A program made the translations under genes and the position numbers. A stretch of 64,000 bases of DNA from positions 76,311,865-76,375,864 of the forward strand of contig CM036753.1 of NCBI GenBank assembly GCA_020796225.1, in the 5' to 3' direction. Origin of the DNA: Arion vulgaris (Eukaryota > Mollusca > Gastropoda > Stylommatophora > Arionidae). Position 1 is the stretch's first letter; every line of letters begins with the position of its first letter. Shown here piece after piece: positions 55,445 to 64,000 of this stretch. The notes under the pieces are model-generated. The model was not told the origin of the DNA, did not search any database, and saw only the letters and a list, made by a program, of their open reading frames with translations.

Positions 55445-56780
55445 TAATTGTGGTGATACAGCAAACGTGCCTCTGCGTGATTCTTACATATGCTTGCATC
55501 GCTTCCTAAGCCCCACATTTACTACTGATGATTGTTTCCACATGAAGTTTCACAACTTTATCTGTACCAGCATCTGCAAACATTGTGATGTGATTTACAT
55601 AGTCGAAACTGGCGAAAGACTTTGGAACCGTTTTTACCAATATCTGCATTATATATCTCTCTTTGAGTTTTTGTTACCACTGTAGTTATTCAATGTAATG
55701 TCACGTACCATCTAGCTAGTTGCTGCTTGGAACATCCAGGTCACAGTCATCCGAACGTATTCTACAGATCATTGCTATTTTTGTCCTAGGAAACCTATAA
55801 ATAAATATTTATATTGCAATTTGTTGCCGTTTCAATTGTGAACGTTATACGTCTTTGTTTAATAAAAGGTAAAAATATACCTCTCCGTTCAGAAAGCAAT
55901 GACAAACTACTGAACGTATAAGTGGTGCCTAGAAAAATCAACGACTTGTTTACTGTGGTTGATGGCTACGTCCTTTAGGATATGCCACGATTTTCATTTT
56001 CATTTAATACACTCCGTTTTACTCCATTTTTCTTGGGTGATTTCTTAGGAAATTTCTTGAACTGGTAAATTGTCTACATGTTTCCCGTGTTTGCCAAAAG
56101 ACTTTCTGATCGAAATGTCTATTTAGTCTATTGTTGTTCTATGTAACTGCCACACGTTACTATTCTCTGTATATTGTAACCATAAGCTAAGTGACAGTTT
56201 GCTGAATTTGAACACCAGTGGCAAGTGATTTATTTTCTGGAACAATCAATTATCGCTGAATCTTTGCTGGGGTTACTGTGTAAATGCTCTTATATTGATG
56301 CTTTCATCTAGCGTCCAGTTTTTGTAAGGGACCGAGCACTAAAAGAACCCTAAGTGTAATGACGTCGATAAATGTTATGCAGCTCACACTTGACACCAAA
56401 TTAAATAATGATCTCTAAATCTGTCTTCTTTGATGTAGAACATCTTCATCTTTTATTTTTCATTCTCTCTTTCTGTCTCAGTTGTATTATTTCCATTTCT
56501 TGTTTGGTTGACTTAAATATTTTCACTTAAATTTAAAAAAAAAAACTAAAGACATTTTATCTTAATATATTTTGACTGTGCTGCTAGTGTTGGTAGGTTG
56601 GATGTCTGTGTCTTCTTTTATCTTATTCCTTCTGATCCTAGCTTTCTTACTTCTGTTTCGATTTTCTCTTTCGTTCTATCTCTTGCTTCAAAAATGCAAG
56701 TTCAGATTAGTAGTCATTCTCTAATTATGCCTAATCTTTAATGATCGCATTAAGAAAACAAATTTATATCTCCAAAATTT
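55445..56780. other. AT-rich intergenic sequence
   Basis: An 84-codon plus frame (55431-55685) is unrecognisable; nothing else identified. Confidence 0.4.
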
Positions 56781-56785
56781 TATGC

Positions 56786-58933
56786 TATAGTCTGTCCATT
56801 AATTCGTGAGCACGTTTGAAATTGATTTTCTCGAAAACTACATATTGGATCTCAGTGATTTTTGCATGCAGCCTTAGAATATCCATGACGCTAAAATAAA
56901 GCTAACCAGTAGTCCATAGATGCTACGGATTTTGCACATCGGCGAATTCCTTTGATCTTTTATGACAATTGCAAATACGGGGCTCAAATTTTAGATTTTA
57001 CAGTAATCCTTAGAATTTGTCCATGTCAATTCTATTCATAGGTGTATCTCCATATTAACTTGATAGGTCAAGTAACTTGGATACAATATGCAACAGTTAG
57101 TCCTCCCTTCGGTCACCATTAGACCCCAGGGCGTCTTAACTTCACCACAAATTGTATGATGGTAGACGCATTTGGATATGGAAATGTATACGTTGCTATT
57201 TCTCAGTCTGTAATCAAAATATGATTTGTATCATCCCGAATCTGACGATTCCATGAGGTTGATAATTGTTACTGGCTGGACAAATTGTAATCCATCTCGG
57301 TGCCAGTACTCGTCTTCCTCTCGGAGCACATGTTCAACACACTTCTTCCAGAACTGCATATCTATCATTGAGAGGGACTCACGTGTCAGAACTTCAACAT
57401 CACACATTTTAAACGTCCTGTTCTGTTCGGCAACTTGCCCTTTTACTTTAGCCCAGACAAGCTCTATCGGTTTGAGGTGAGCATGATATGGAGGTAGTCG
57501 CAAAGACGTGTGGCCGTATTCCGCAATGATTTTGTCAATATGAAACACCTTTGTCTTATTTGTCATCCTCACCAGGTGCAACAACTCGGGTTTCAAATAT
57601 GTATCATCGAAGCTGACATTTTCCTTAGCAAGCCAAGTCCTAATTTGATCTTTTGTATTTGATGCAGTTGGTACTTTGTCTTCCGCTGATACTGCGTTGT
57701 GATAGGATGCATTATCCATTACCAAGCATGATGGTCTGTTTAGAATTGGAAGTAGATCTTTCTCCATCCAGTGCCTGAAAATATGTCCACTCATTTATGT
57801 GTGGTAGTCCCTACCGTCGGTACTTTTGATTGGAAAATAAGTCCAGCGTCATGGACAAGACCTTCTTCACTGCTTCCTGCATGTGTTAGTATAATACGCT
57901 GGCCTTTGCTGCTTGGTATTTTTCTTTTCTGTTCACCGTCTACTGATTGCCATTCTTTAGCATTGGTGTGGTGAGCATTGACCCAGGATTCGTCCAAATA
58001 TACAATATCATAGCCTTGCCTCCGCCGCTCACGGATCTGCCTCAGGTATTTACTTCGGGCAGCAATTAAATGTGGCTTTTCACAAATAATATTCCTGCCG
58101 CCTATAGTTTTCTGAAGGTGAAGCCGGCGGCTCTTACAATTTTTCCTAGAGTACTTTTAGAAATGTCTATGCTGCAATCTGATTGCAGTTTTAATTTCAG
58201 TTTCCTGAGAGTAACAAGTTGATTTGTCGCAAACATTTTCAAGAGCTCACGTCTTATGACATCTATGTCAAAGTCGTCAATTGTTCTTTTCCTTCCTTGC
58301 TTGACATTAGTGCACTTTGTGTCCTGTTTAATCCATCGGAAAATTGATTCTCTATTCAGACCAAGCGCCAGTTGCGTTCGTTTCTCAGGGTTATGAATAT
58401 CGCAATATAGATGACCTCTCTTAGATTCCCTACGGAAGTGTTGGTATAGTAAAACTGTAACCTTCTGCATTGTTATAAATGTGCACTTCAGACTCATTAT
58501 GAATGTGATATCAATGTCAGTTTTGATAAGCCAACAAATATGATACAATAGCTTCATACAAATAGCGAGATACGCCTATAACTATACAACGGTATCCCAA
58601 TTATAACGTCATATGCTTTCCGCTTTCAAAGTCGACTGGGTTAGGTGCACGGGAATTCGTGAAACTCACGATATTTCAATGTTACCATAATGTATTTTAG
58701 AACAACGCGTCTGTGTACCGTAGATCTGTTACTATTGTGTTACAATCCGGTCAGGTTGATTTTAATATAACCTAAAGAAGAAATATTTCAAACTACATCA
58801 AATTTTCTTGGAAAAAATATTTCTCTAGCGTCATGGATATTCTAAGGCTGCTTGCAAAAATCACTGAGATCCAACAGGTAGTTTTCGAGAAAATCAATTT
58901 CAAACGTGCTCACGAATTAATGGACAGACTATA
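56786..58933 (-). mobile_element. Complete Sailor-like IS630/Tc1/mariner-superfamily transposon
   Basis: About 2.15 kb with 108-bp terminal inverted repeats (56786-56893 and 58826-58933) starting TATAGTCTGTCCATTAATTC. The two TIRs differ at only a handful of positions. TA lies at both ends. The interior carries a minus-strand DDE transposase pseudogene (57231-58557). Long TIRs, a TA target and an unusually long D-to-E spacing point to the Sailor (DD82E) group. Confidence 0.85.
57231..58557 (-). pseudogene. DDE transposase, Sailor-like, two frameshifts and a stop
   Basis: The N-terminal part (58557 to about 58103) has a helix-turn-helix-like region, GLNRESIFRWIKQ, then RKRTIDDFDIDVIRRELL and STLGKIVRAAGF. 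A one-base shift at about 58103 leads to IGGRNIICEKPHLIAARSKY and YLDESWVNAHH (first catalytic Asp). A second shift in an A-run at about 57830 and a TAA at about 57793 precede MSGHIFRHWMEKDLL and CLVMDNASYHN (second Asp). LPPYHAHLKPIELVWAKVKG holds the final Glu. I count 83 residues between the second Asp and the Glu. All three catalytic residues remain, but the frame is broken. Confidence 0.88.
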
Positions 58934-58939
58934 GCTAGT

Positions 58940-59490
58940 CTTGCTAATAGTATAATTAGTTTGCAAATCGTTTTCACTCACTTAACTTTGTGCATGAAGT
59001 CGTATGCTTTTAAACTCTATATCAAAAGCGAATAGAAAAAGTTACGATATATTTGACTATTTCTATTGTTATTTGCATGCTCCATAGTTGAAGAGGACAA
59101 CAAGTGGCGAAAATTATACAGGACGAGTTAGATGGGACACAGGTCAGTTAGACATATTAGGTTTGGGATAGCCATATAACCGTCATCATCGTCGTCAGAA
59201 AGTGCCATGCCGACTAAACTTATGTGATCATGAATCGCCAGAAACATACGTCCTGAGTACTGATTGTCAGTTCCAATGCTGATAATTTTTCGTTGCAGAG
59301 AAGTTAGACTGTCTAGGATTTTTCTCTCTTTCGCACTTTGTATCGTCTCCCAACTATTTTGCCGTTTGTCACAATGTTTTTAATTTCATATTATAATGAT
59401 ATGGCCAATAGCATATTATTGTCTATTTTATTTTGATTATGAACTTACTCGGCGATTTGATATATACATAAAATAAAATACTTCAGTTTT
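58940..59490. other. Intergenic, nothing recognised
   Basis: AT-rich; no identifiable feature. Confidence 0.4.
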
Positions 59491-59506
59491 GGTGCCTCCT
59501 TTAGTT

Positions 59507-59711
59507 TTTTTTTTTTTTTCCAGAAGCACTTGAGCTTTTCAGCTCTTCGGCTCGGTGCCATGGACATCGTAACCCTTCGGTTCGGTGCCACGAACACCGT
59601 GAATCTGGGGAATCTGTGGCTTTTTCTGCCTGCCCACGGAATTGAACCCGTACACACAGAGGGCTAGTCACCCACAGTCCAACGCGCTACGAACACGCTG
59701 GGCACGCGGGC
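59507..59711 (-). mobile_element. SINE S1 copy 4, with 13-bp target duplication
   Basis: On minus: GCCCGCGTGCCCAGCGTGTT, A box TAGCGCGTTGG, B box GGGTTCAATTCC, body to AAGTGCTTCTGG and a poly(A). The flanks carry the exact GCCTCCTTTAGTT at 59494-59506 and 59712-59724, giving a 205-bp unit with defined ends. Confidence 0.93.
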
Positions 59712-59861
59712 GCCTCCTTTAGTTAAATATACAGGCCAAGACCAAGATAGGCAATCCATGTATCCAGGCTTGAGAGTAAGCAGTAATTGTGAGAAACAAT
59801 TTTCAGCTAACGTCAACACAGATGGAACAATTATTTTAACTTAAGATTGTATTTTAGACAT

Positions 59862-59873
59862 ACACACACACAC

Positions 59874-59935
<62 letters not shown>
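59862..59935. repeat. (CA)n(TA)n microsatellite
   Basis: About 8 CA units followed by about 29 TA units. Confidence 0.97.
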
Positions 59936-59937
<2 letters not shown>

Positions 59938-60027
59938 ACATTTGTTCAACAACACGAGCTCTGAAGCCTTCTACGCCAAATGGGTTTTTGTAGTGTGTTA
60001 CAGTCGGTGTGTTTTTCCCAGACCATG

Positions 60028-60740
60028 ACACATGACTCAGATGTGAAACATTATCTAAGTCAATGTGTTATCAGTTATCACTGACGGATGACTCAGATGT
60101 GAAATATTATCCAAGTCAATGTGTTATCAGTTATCACTGACGCATGACTCAGATGTGAAACATTATCTAAGTCAATATATTATCAGTTATCACTGACGCA
60201 TGACTCAGATGTGAAACATTATCTAAGTCAATGTGTTATCAGTTATCACTGACGGATGACTCAGATGTGAAACATTATCTAAGTCAATGTGTTATCAGTT
60301 ATCACTGACGCATGACTCAGATGTGAAACATTATCTAAGTCAATGTATTATCAGTTATCACTGACGGATGACTCAGATGTGAAACATTATCTAAGTCAAT
60401 ATGTTATCAGTTATCACTGACGCATGACTCAGATGTGAAACATTATCTAAGTCAATATATTATCAGTTATCACTGACGCATGACTCAGATGTGAACATTA
60501 TCGTCAATGTATATCAGTTATCTGACGATGACTCAGATGTAAACATTATCAAAGTCATATATTATCAGTTATCACTGAGGGATGACTCAGATGTGAAACA
60601 TTATCTAAGTCAATGTATTATCAGTTATCACTGACGGATGACTCAGATGTGAAACATTATCTAAGTCAATATATTATCAGTTATCACTGACGCATGACTC
60701 AGATGGGAAATGTAAAACATTATCTAAGTCATTGTGTTAA
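60028..60740 (+). repeat. 56-bp satellite array
   Basis: About 12-13 units of GCATGACTCAGATGTGAAAC, ATTATCTAAGTCAATGTGTT, ATCAGTTATCACTGAC. Most are nearly identical, with GCATGA/GGATGA alternation and one block (60495-60575) with several deletions. The last unit decays into flanking sequence. Confidence 0.95.
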
Positions 60741-60757
60741 AACTGACCATGACCTGA

Positions 60758-61084
60758 ATGGGAAACAAGATCCAAGTCAGTCTGTTACCTTTGACCCCGA
60801 CGCGAAAGTCTTTACTGACCCATCACGCCACTGTACGATCTAATAGGTTACAAATAGCTACCATCGCAATTGACATTCTTGATATGGACAGAACCGATAT
60901 CATTAATACGATACGCTCTCAATTATGTGACATGGGCAAGTCTCAGGCACTGGAACGAGTTGGAGAATTAGGCGTTAAGTTTGAACATGCCAGACAGTGT
61001 CGTCTTCGTAGTAGAGAGAGAAGATATAGCAATCAACTTCTCGTGAGTACGGTGAGCAAATGGACTTTGGGATGGCTGCTATAG
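60758..61084 (+). other. Unrecognised 108-codon open frame
   Basis: Starts MGNKIQVSLLPLTPTRKSLL and includes TIAIDILDMDRTDIINTIRS and ALERVGELGVKFEHARQCRL. Its composition is more protein-like than most chance frames here, but I recognise no family and see no splice context. It could be a relic of a mobile element. Confidence 0.2.
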
Positions 61085-61316
61085 CGGAGGACAGAGCACG
61101 AATGGGAATTCCCAATGTGACATGACGTCGATCGCATAACATAACATTCTTGAATGAATTCTGCATTAAATCAGTTTCAGTTGCTTACATTGTGGTTTCT
61201 TTATCTGTTAGAGACATTATTATAACATCCATTCCCATTAGTCTGACACAATTTCGTCAGCTTAAGAGTTTATAAATACCATAGTAACAGACCGACCACC
61301 AGTCAGAAAGTATTAA

Positions 61317-61538
61317 CCCTTTCGCTGCTACATACTTTCTGAAGGCTGAGCTAAAAATAGCTACTCTTTGTTTCTAGGTCACAAACGTGAATGTACGACT
61401 ATAGCAGTGACAGTAGCAATGTATAACGTGTTAACACGTCTTTAGCCCACAGAGGAGAGATAATAACAGACGTGTTATTGCGTCTTTAGTAGTGAATGGT
61501 AAAAACGTATATATACGTCCTTAGCAGCTAAAGGGTTT
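61317..61538. mobile_element. piggyBac-like MITE
   Basis: TTAA (61313) is followed by CCCTTTCGCTGCTA, mirrored by TTAGCAGCTAAAGGG then TTTTAA ending at 61542. TTAA plus CCCTTT termini is the piggyBac (looper-type) signature. About 222 bp, non-coding, with internal ACGT-rich repeats. Confidence 0.75.
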
Positions 61539-61709
61539 TAACTTAGTTATGTTTAAAGGTTTCTCTTTATTATATGGTTTGTTTCATTAAATATATTTTT
61601 TAAACCCGACACACTTTTTAAAATACGATAATTAGAATAACTTTTCAAATTACAACATGGTACCTTATTTCAAGCATCATATGCAACAAGTCCTTGTCAG
61701 TTGAGGTCA

Positions 61710-61962
61710 TCTTCTTCTTCTTTGCGTTCGTTCTTTACGACCAATTTTAATCACTCCTTGTGATATGTTTGATCTTTGCCAAGAACGTGTATACGTTGCA
61801 CATTGGTTTGGTAGGCCCCAAAACGTATAGACTTCTACACGTTTAGGACATGTGCATCCGATTTCAGCTAACCTCTTTAGTCGCCTCTTACGACATGCGT
61901 GGCAGGTAACAGTGGTTCTATTCTTTACACCCCAAATTTGGGCCCCGGTAACCACTCGGGCA
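61710..61962 (-). mobile_element. SINE Y, copy 4, with target duplication
   Basis: Minus-oriented, tail at left (TCTTCTTCTTCTTTGCGTTC) and head at right (AACCACTCGGGCA). Exact 11-bp duplication AGTTGAGGTCA at 61699-61709 and 61963-61973. It lies at the 5' edge of the following LINE tail. Confidence 0.9.
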
Positions 61963-61965
61963 AGT

Positions 61966-62440
61966 TGAGGTCAGAATGCGAATTGTTCAGTGCTACAAAG
62001 AACCAATACTGACATACGGGTGCGAGTCATGGGCAATAAACAAACAGATCGAAAAATCTCTGGAGGCCACAGAGATGTGGTTTTACAGAAGAATGATGAG
62101 AATTCCATAGACAGCTAAAATCACTAATTTTGAGGTGTTGAATGAGGTCAAGACACAGAAGAAAGCTTATTAACAATATAAGAAAGAGGCAGCCATCATT
62201 TTTCAGACATGTACTGAGGAGGGGAGGTTTAGAACACATTGTAACAACCGGTAAAATTGAGGGTAGACGAGACAGAAGAATACAGAGAGAGAGAGAGAGA
62301 GAACATTTTGGATAGCCTGACTTCATGGCACAGTAGAGGGTCAACATCTGAATTGATAGCAAACACCAAAAATAGAGATTTGTGGAGTTCCATGATCGCC
62401 TACGCCAGCTGGCACGGCACCCGATGATGATGACCTTGTT
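61966..62440 (+). pseudogene. LINE ORF2 C-terminus
   Basis: Reads VRMRIVQCYKEPILTYGCES, IEKSLEATEMWFYRRMMRIP and, after frameshifts, [20 protein letters not shown] and TKNRDLWSSMIAYASWHGTR. It ends in GATGATGATGA. A (GA)n has expanded at 62284-62301 inside the coding region. Confidence 0.85.
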
Positions 62441-62574
62441 TTAAAATTGACAGATTTGTGACAAGTTTTACTAAATAATTCCATTATTTTAATTTTTTAT
62501 ATTATATATGAGGTCAGTAATGTCATGCTTATAAATGTTTTTGTTATACAGCGGCTCAATATATTTTTTTCACA

Positions 62575-62910
62575 GTATTTAAATACTGAGGTATTCTTAT
62601 ATTATTTAAATACAGAGGTATTCTATATTGTTTAAATACTAAGGTATTCGTATATAATTTAAATACTGAGGTATTCTTATATTATTTAAATACTGTGATA
62701 TTCTTATATTATTTAAATACTGTGATATTCTTATATTATTTAAACACTGAGGTATTCTATATTATTTAAATACTGAGGTATTCTTATATTGTTTAAATAC
62801 AGAGATATTCTTATATTACTTTAATACTGAGGTATTCTTATATTGTTTAAATACTGAGGTATTCTTGTATTATTTAAACACTTATGTTTCATATATTGTT
62901 TAAATATTTT
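62575..62910 (+). repeat. 28-bp AT-rich minisatellite
   Basis: About twelve units of TATTTAAATACTGAGGTATT then CTTATATT, each carrying the palindrome ATTTAAAT. Both edges are diverged. Confidence 0.93.
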
Positions 62911-62914
62911 TGTG

Positions 62915-63500
62915 TCTATGTAGTTTAAAGACTGCTGTTTTTGATATTGTTGAAAAGACTTTTTCTGTAAAGTTCATATATTTTTGTTGGTTAACTTATA
63001 ATGTTGAAATAATTATCTTTCTCTCAACATTTAACTTCTCGTTTTATATAGTTTATTTTTGTTTCTTCGAACATTTAAAGACTTGTATTCACCATAAAGC
63101 ATATTTGGTTACACTGTATTTTGTGCTTTGCGATCTGCAAGCAACATTCAGGATTCCTTTTTTATTTTGTGTGTCGATCCTTCTCTAACGGTTGAGTTTT
63201 CTAGAAATTTCTTGCAATGCAGCATTAAATTGTAATAATAGTAGTTTTTTTTTTTTGTTTGACACTGTTACTGGGTTGTTGCACAGTGTCGTGGTTTTCT
63301 ATTTTTGTCTGGCGCTGTTCTAGTGGCTTGGGTGATTGTTATTTTTGCTCTTTTTGACAGGATTCTGCTATGCCATCTAGCCATCTTTTTCGTGATTTTC
63401 CTCTCGCCTTCTTTCCTGATGTTCTCATGTAGAAGACTGTCTACACAGTAGAGTTTGGTTGTATTCTTATTAAGTATAATAATAGTTTCTTCTAGAAAAG
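62915..63500. other. AT-rich sequence, nothing recognised
   Basis: The open frames at 62910-63188 (+) and 63268-63573 (-) have no recognisable domain. Confidence 0.4.
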
Positions 63501-63514
63501 TCTTTTCTTGGGGA

Positions 63515-63955
63515 GGGGAGGGTGTGTCTCTGTGGTGTAGAGGTTGGGTGAGCGTCTCTCGTGCCAAAGGCACCAGTTTCGCTCCCTCGTTGAGCCTTTT
63601 GATATTTTTTCCCGAGATCTCGGATCTTAGTGTAGGTGAGATCAGGTTCCCAGTCCTATCGAGGCGGGCAATAAATCGGAGGTCCCTTATTAAATTTTAG
63701 CACGTAGGAGAAGAACCCTTGGCTGTTCAAAATCTAATATAGCAGACTGGAAAGCCGCTGTCCGTTTCAAAATTTATTAGAAAGGATTTAAAATAAAAAA
63801 ATAGGATCAAAAATATCTTCACCATCTTCAAAATTGCATCGGGGATCCTCGCCAGTGCTACGGAATTCGTGCACTGCAGCTGAAATATTCCTGTGTAAGA
63901 AAGAGTTCTGAGCAAACATGGTTGCTCACTGAAGTGCAATGTTGATGGTCCTATC
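63515..63955 (+). mobile_element. SINE Q, full-length copy
   Basis: Head TCTCTGTGGTGTAGAGGTTG with B-box-like AGTTTCGCTCCCTCG. The body has TAGTGTAGGTGAGATCAGGT, GCAGACTGGAAAGCCGCTGT and CGTGCACTGCAGCTGAAATA, ending GAAGTGCAATGTTGATGG. It matches the inverted copy at 40722-41140 along its whole length. Confidence 0.78.
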
Positions 63956-64000
63956 ATTCAATCTTCTAGAAAATATATCTTATTGTACTAACGGTCTTAC

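Noticed and set aside
57226..57974. Plus-strand frames opposite the transposase
   Set aside because: Shadow frames of the minus-strand transposase with no independent support.

Overview
This is eukaryotic (animal) genomic DNA. It is AT-rich, intron-dominated and packed with interspersed and tandem repeats; I see no bacterial gene organisation. The mix of many decayed LINE 3' ends, several tRNA-derived SINEs, a mariner-superfamily transposon and TTAA/hAT-type MITEs suggests an invertebrate. A mollusc or other lophotrochozoan is my guess, but the sequence does not prove it.

The one host gene I can support is UTP15 (U3 snoRNP / t-UTP WD40 protein) on the minus strand. Six exons can be placed to the base with GT/AG boundaries and consistent phases: 53093-53185 (start codon), 47134-47226, 37048-37232, 35021-35144, 11536-11590 and 10426-10551. 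Together they encode about 225 residues, the N-terminal WD40 repeats. I did not find the C-terminal exons; they presumably lie beyond position 1. The promoter side (about 53.18-53.21 kb) has a YY1-like site overlapping the ATG and an ETS-like palindrome. Nearly everything between 10.4 and 53.2 kb is UTP15 intron.

Layout: 1-10.4 kb is UTP15 intron 6 or downstream sequence, with a 240-bp TA-flanked MITE, LINE relics and two minisatellites (one just beyond, at 10.64 kb). Intron 4 (11.6-35.0 kb) holds about 8 kb of a 20-23-bp core-plus-linker tandem array (13.9-22.0 kb). That array is interrupted by a LINE tail and by a duplicated, indel-ridden flank, and is followed by a near-perfect 295-bp palindrome at 23.1 kb. 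It also holds a 30-bp array (24.3-24.7 kb), a nested stack at 27.8-31.4 kb (minisatellite containing a hAT-ended element containing repeat X containing a LINE with a 12-bp target duplication), and several SINEs. Intron 2 (37.2-47.1 kb) has a 1.3-kb TTAA-flanked transposon, SINEs, a 3-kb satellite with higher-order structure (42-45.4 kb) and a LINE whose own sequence has been amplified into a minisatellite (45.7-46.2 kb). Intron 1 (47.2-53.1 kb) contains an RNase H-type LINE tail and a chimeric LINE.

Upstream of UTP15 (53.2-64 kb) are a possible divergent first exon, LINE and SINE copies, a piggyBac-like MITE, 56-bp and 28-bp arrays, and a complete but inactivated Sailor-like (about DD83E) transposon at 56.79-58.93 kb with 108-bp terminal inverted repeats.

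I see no operon-like biology or unknown multi-gene system. The unusual content is repeat architecture: nested insertions with exact target duplications, a transposon-derived minisatellite, and a region (19.4-23.4 kb) that looks either like real duplication/inversion or like long-read assembly error.
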